This document shows positions 61,533 through 64,000 of a DNA stretch of 64,000 nucleotides, one piece after another. The notes under the pieces are model-generated. The model did no database searches and was not told where the DNA came from. It saw only the letters and a list, made by a program, of their open reading frames with translations. Location: contig NZ_QGGP01000001.1 in assembly GCF_003148645.1 (NCBI RefSeq), forward strand, positions 434,001 through 498,000. The letters run 5' to 3'. Source of the stretch: Xanthomarina spongicola (GTDB lineage: Bacteria; Bacteroidota; Bacteroidia; Flavobacteriales; Flavobacteriaceae). A program made the position numbers and the translations under genes. The number at the start of each line of letters is the position of its first letter. The first letter of the stretch is position 1.

Positions 61533-61627
61533 AATTTTTTTAATTTTTTAAAGATGTGCCAAAACTATAAAAATTAAACAGTTAATATCTTAAAACCATG
61601 CTAATTTAATTATGCTTTTTTTAGGTG

Positions 61628-63925
61628 CTATTCTATTGTAATTGTTTTCTTAACCATTACAGCATCGTTTACTACAAATGGTTTTGGAATCATATCACTA
61701 GGTCTTTCGGGCACTCTAAACAAATTATTATCTAATAAATTAAAAGAGATGTCATAGAAATGAATGGTAGTTTTTTGATTTTTAGGAGTGCTAAATTCTA
61801 TTTCTAAGAACTTATCGTCTACAACATAATATTCAAATAATCTATTGAACTCTCTTTTAGAAAATACATTGCCATCTTGATCTTTTTCTATCTCAAGACC
61901 ATTCACATTAAAAGAAGTAAACACATTTGTGGAATCTGCATAAAGATCCATTCTATTTACTAATCGTTGAGGTGAAATAAACATTTTTATATATCTGGTT
62001 TCCCCAATAATAGTATCTGATTTAATGTCAACATAAGGATGATTAATGGGTTTAATATTTGCTTTTTTACTATATGTAAATTTGGTATTGTATTTACTAG
62101 AATTAGTCGCTTTAGTAATATCGTGGTCAGTATCTGGAGTTTCAGAGAGATAAGCTTTTGTCCATGGATCTAACATCTTGTCGTAAGTAGCCCAAACTGC
62201 TTCATTTTTATCTGTGTCTAAATAATAAACCAAACTATTAGGCTTAGGGTTTTCTTCATTAAAATCTGAATTTAAATGTGCAGAAATAAAACAACAGAAA
62301 GCTAAAAGAAACAAAAGGTAAGACCATCTGTTTTTATATCTAAAAAACCCAAAAACACCAATACATAATGAGAATATTAATGACACTAATAAAGTTGTAG
62401 CGATTATGGTTTTTAAACCTAAACCAACAGGAAACATTTTAACAAAAGGAGACAGTATTAATAAAGCTGGAAATAATAATAAGGTCATTAATATTAAGCT
62501 TGGTTGTTTTTGTCGCACAAGAACAAATAAACTAATAAGTCCAAAATATACAGGAATAATAAAGAAACTTGCTCCTTTAAGTTGAAAGCTAATTACACCA
62601 CAAATAACTAACCATAAAAATAATGGTGGTACAACTAAACTTGCTGTGTTTTCTGGCTTATAAACTTTATTATAAAGCCACATACAAATAGCTACAGAAA
62701 GCAAACTAAAAGCCCAAATATAGGTATGTCCATTATATGTAAACCCATGAAGCATCTCGTTATACTGTGGGTAAATTGAGGTTAAAAATTTCCAGCCAAA
62801 GAAACCAATACTCCCATTAATTAATAAAGCAGCAATTCCTGGTAAAAAACCTATTGCTATATGTTTAGAGTTTAAAGTTCTTTTATTTATGCCATAAAAC
62901 ACTAATGCTATAAAAATAAGGATAGCTAAAATAAGCATGGGAATAATCCAAGAAAAAGGATAACTCACTGTTTTAAAAAGTGGAACATTAAAGTAAATGT
63001 CATCAGTATCACTTTTAATATGGTTGAGGTTAGCATCTGCAAAATAGTTTAGTAAAGGCATTAAATAACTTCCTTGATGCTCTAATGTATTTCGGTCTAA
63101 TCTTTTGTAGTTATCTAAAGATGTATGGTAATCGAAATGGTCGTCAATAAACGCAAAGTTAAAACCATCTATATTTCCCTCTTCTCTAAATCGGGTTAAA
63201 TCTGTATCGTTAGGGAGTTTTTTGTAGACACTATAAGCCAAAGAGTTTGCAACAGGATATTCTGGATTAGCCTCAATAAAACCAGAAATTAAATTATGAT
63301 TTCCTCCATTGGTTTCCATAAGCATATAGCTTGGTCCACCACTACCACGAGCTTCAAAATTCAAGACCAAACCTACATCTTTAGCCCATGGATGTTTAGT
63401 TACAAATAACGAAGCACCATTTAAGCCTAATTCTTCAGCATCAGAAAACAGAATAATAATATCGTTTTTCGGAATTTTATTTTCATGTAAATAAGCTCTT
63501 AATCCCTCTAGAATAGTCACAACTCCAGAACCAGCATCACTTGCTCCATAAGAAGCATGAGATTTGCTATCGTAATGGGAAAGCAGCATAAGTGCTTTTG
63601 TGTTATCAGAACCTTTTATCCTTGCAAGAATATTTTTGGGTTTTGTAATTGTTCCCCAATCTGTTAACACATAACCTTCTTGAATCTCAACTTCCAGTCC
63701 TAAATTCTCTAAAGCCTTTACAATATAATTTTTAACTACCTCATGTTCTGGACTACCAACATAATGAGGGTTTTTTGAAATTTCTTTTAAATGAATTAAT
63801 GCTCGTTGTGTAGAAAATGTATTATCTGGAGCATCTATAGATGAGATTTTGCTTGGTAATAAAGCTGAAAAACTCCAGTAAATTGCTATAACTATAAGAA
63901 CAATAGAAATTACTTTTTTTAACAT
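61628..63925 (-). CDS. Membrane-bound M28-family aminopeptidase-like protein
   Basis: 765 residues. One N-terminal membrane helix (VISIVLIVIAIYWSFSALL), then an M28 domain with the two-zinc ligands in ALMLLSHYDSKSHASYGASDAGSGVVT and IILFSDAEELGLNG and the FEARGSGGPSYML segment. Eight or nine membrane helices (about 330-560) follow, then an extracytoplasmic C-terminal domain (about 565-765). This is the ER-metallopeptidase-like layout found in many Bacteroidota. It should remove N-terminal residues from peptides at the membrane. The start is 75 bp from the end of the window. Confidence 0.92.
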   Translation of the reverse strand: MLKKVISIVLIVIAIYWSFSALLPSKISSIDAPDNTFSTQRALIHLKEISKNPHYVGSPEHEVVKNYIVKALENLGLEVEIQEGYVLTDWGTITKPKNILARIKGSDNTKALMLLSHYDSKSHASYGASDAGSGVVTILEGLRAYLHENKIPKNDIIILFSDAEELGLNGASLFVTKHPWAKDVGLVLNFEARGSGGPSYMLMETNGGNHNLISGFIEANPEYPVANSLAYSVYKKLPNDTDLTRFREEGNIDGFNFAFIDDHFDYHTSLDNYKRLDRNTLEHQGSYLMPLLNYFADANLNHIKSDTDDIYFNVPLFKTVSYPFSWIIPMLILAILIFIALVFYGINKRTLNSKHIAIGFLPGIAALLINGSIGFFGWKFLTSIYPQYNEMLHGFTYNGHTYIWAFSLLSVAICMWLYNKVYKPENTASLVVPPLFLWLVICGVISFQLKGASFFIIPVYFGLISLFVLVRQKQPSLILMTLLLFPALLILSPFVKMFPVGLGLKTIIATTLLVSLIFSLCIGVFGFFRYKNRWSYLLFLLAFCCFISAHLNSDFNEENPKPNSLVYYLDTDKNEAVWATYDKMLDPWTKAYLSETPDTDHDITKATNSSKYNTKFTYSKKANIKPINHPYVDIKSDTIIGETRYIKMFISPQRLVNRMDLYADSTNVFTSFNVNGLEIEKDQDGNVFSKREFNRLFEYYVVDDKFLEIEFSTPKNQKTTIHFYDISFNLLDNNLFRVPERPSDMIPKPFVVNDAVMVKKTITIE

Positions 63926-64000
63926 GACAAAAAGTTGTTGGTTAGTTTTATAAAAATAAGAAAATAATCTCAGCTAATTTCTAGTTAGGATAACTCATTA

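Overview
The window comes from a low-GC Bacteroidota chromosome, almost certainly a member of the Flavobacteriaceae. The signs are AT-rich non-coding DNA, promoters of the TAnnTTTG type, no Shine-Dalgarno pattern, typical flavobacterial lipoproteins and WG-repeat proteins, and a complete flexirubin-type pigment locus. No rRNA, tRNA, IS element, CRISPR array or prophage was seen. The sequence opens inside the 3' end of upp and closes just upstream of an M28 peptidase gene.

Region 1 (about 0.9-17.5 kb) looks like one low-oxygen or stress regulon. Nine intergenic positions carry an FNR-type 12-mer (TGAT-N4-ATCA and close variants). In eight of them a Bacteroidota -7 box (TAnnTTTR or near) begins exactly 23 bp beyond the 12-mer, sometimes on both sides; at the ninth (887-898) the same holds on the minus strand. 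The genes served are a universal stress protein, a PAS/LOV histidine kinase plus a REC-CRP regulator, TerB-like and DUF302 proteins, a WG protein/site-2 protease/ABC efflux operon, helical orphan proteins, a PepSY-like protein, a C_GCAxxG_C_C protein, a three-repeat coiled-coil protein, and a phasin-like/UbiB-kinase pair. The regulator shows no Fe-S cysteine set. It is the natural candidate to read these boxes, and its own operon carries one. The 1.1 kb between upp and the stress protein gene holds a degenerate tandem repeat with five hairpins and a candidate small RNA with its own FNR-box promoter.

Region 2 (17.5-22.7 kb) holds a secreted lipoprotein, an OmpP1/FadL-like outer membrane protein, and a long cytoplasmic protein with a nitronate-monooxygenase-like barrel.

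Region 3 (22.7-56.2 kb) is the flexirubin-type aryl polyene/dialkylresorcinol locus. About 30 genes lie on the minus strand with no gap above about 80 bp, and a halogenase-like flavoprotein gene diverges at the promoter end. Tyrosine ammonia-lyase supplies coumarate and a PaaK-like ligase may activate it. Three active ketosynthases, a chain-length factor, a ketosynthase fragment, two acyl carrier proteins, FabG and three hotdog dehydratases build the aryl polyene. DarB and DarA make the dialkylresorcinol. A methyltransferase and flavoenzymes may decorate the product. Acyltransferases (LpxL-like, PlsC-like, BtrH-like, C45) are candidates for making or moving the ester. An MMPL exporter, LolA-like carrier, lipoprotein, beta-barrel and ABC-2 exporter probably place the pigment in the outer membrane.

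Region 4 (56.2-64 kb) is housekeeping: a secreted protein, an SDR-type threonine dehydrogenase, a lipoprotein, an M13 metallopeptidase, a TPR protein and a membrane M28 peptidase.
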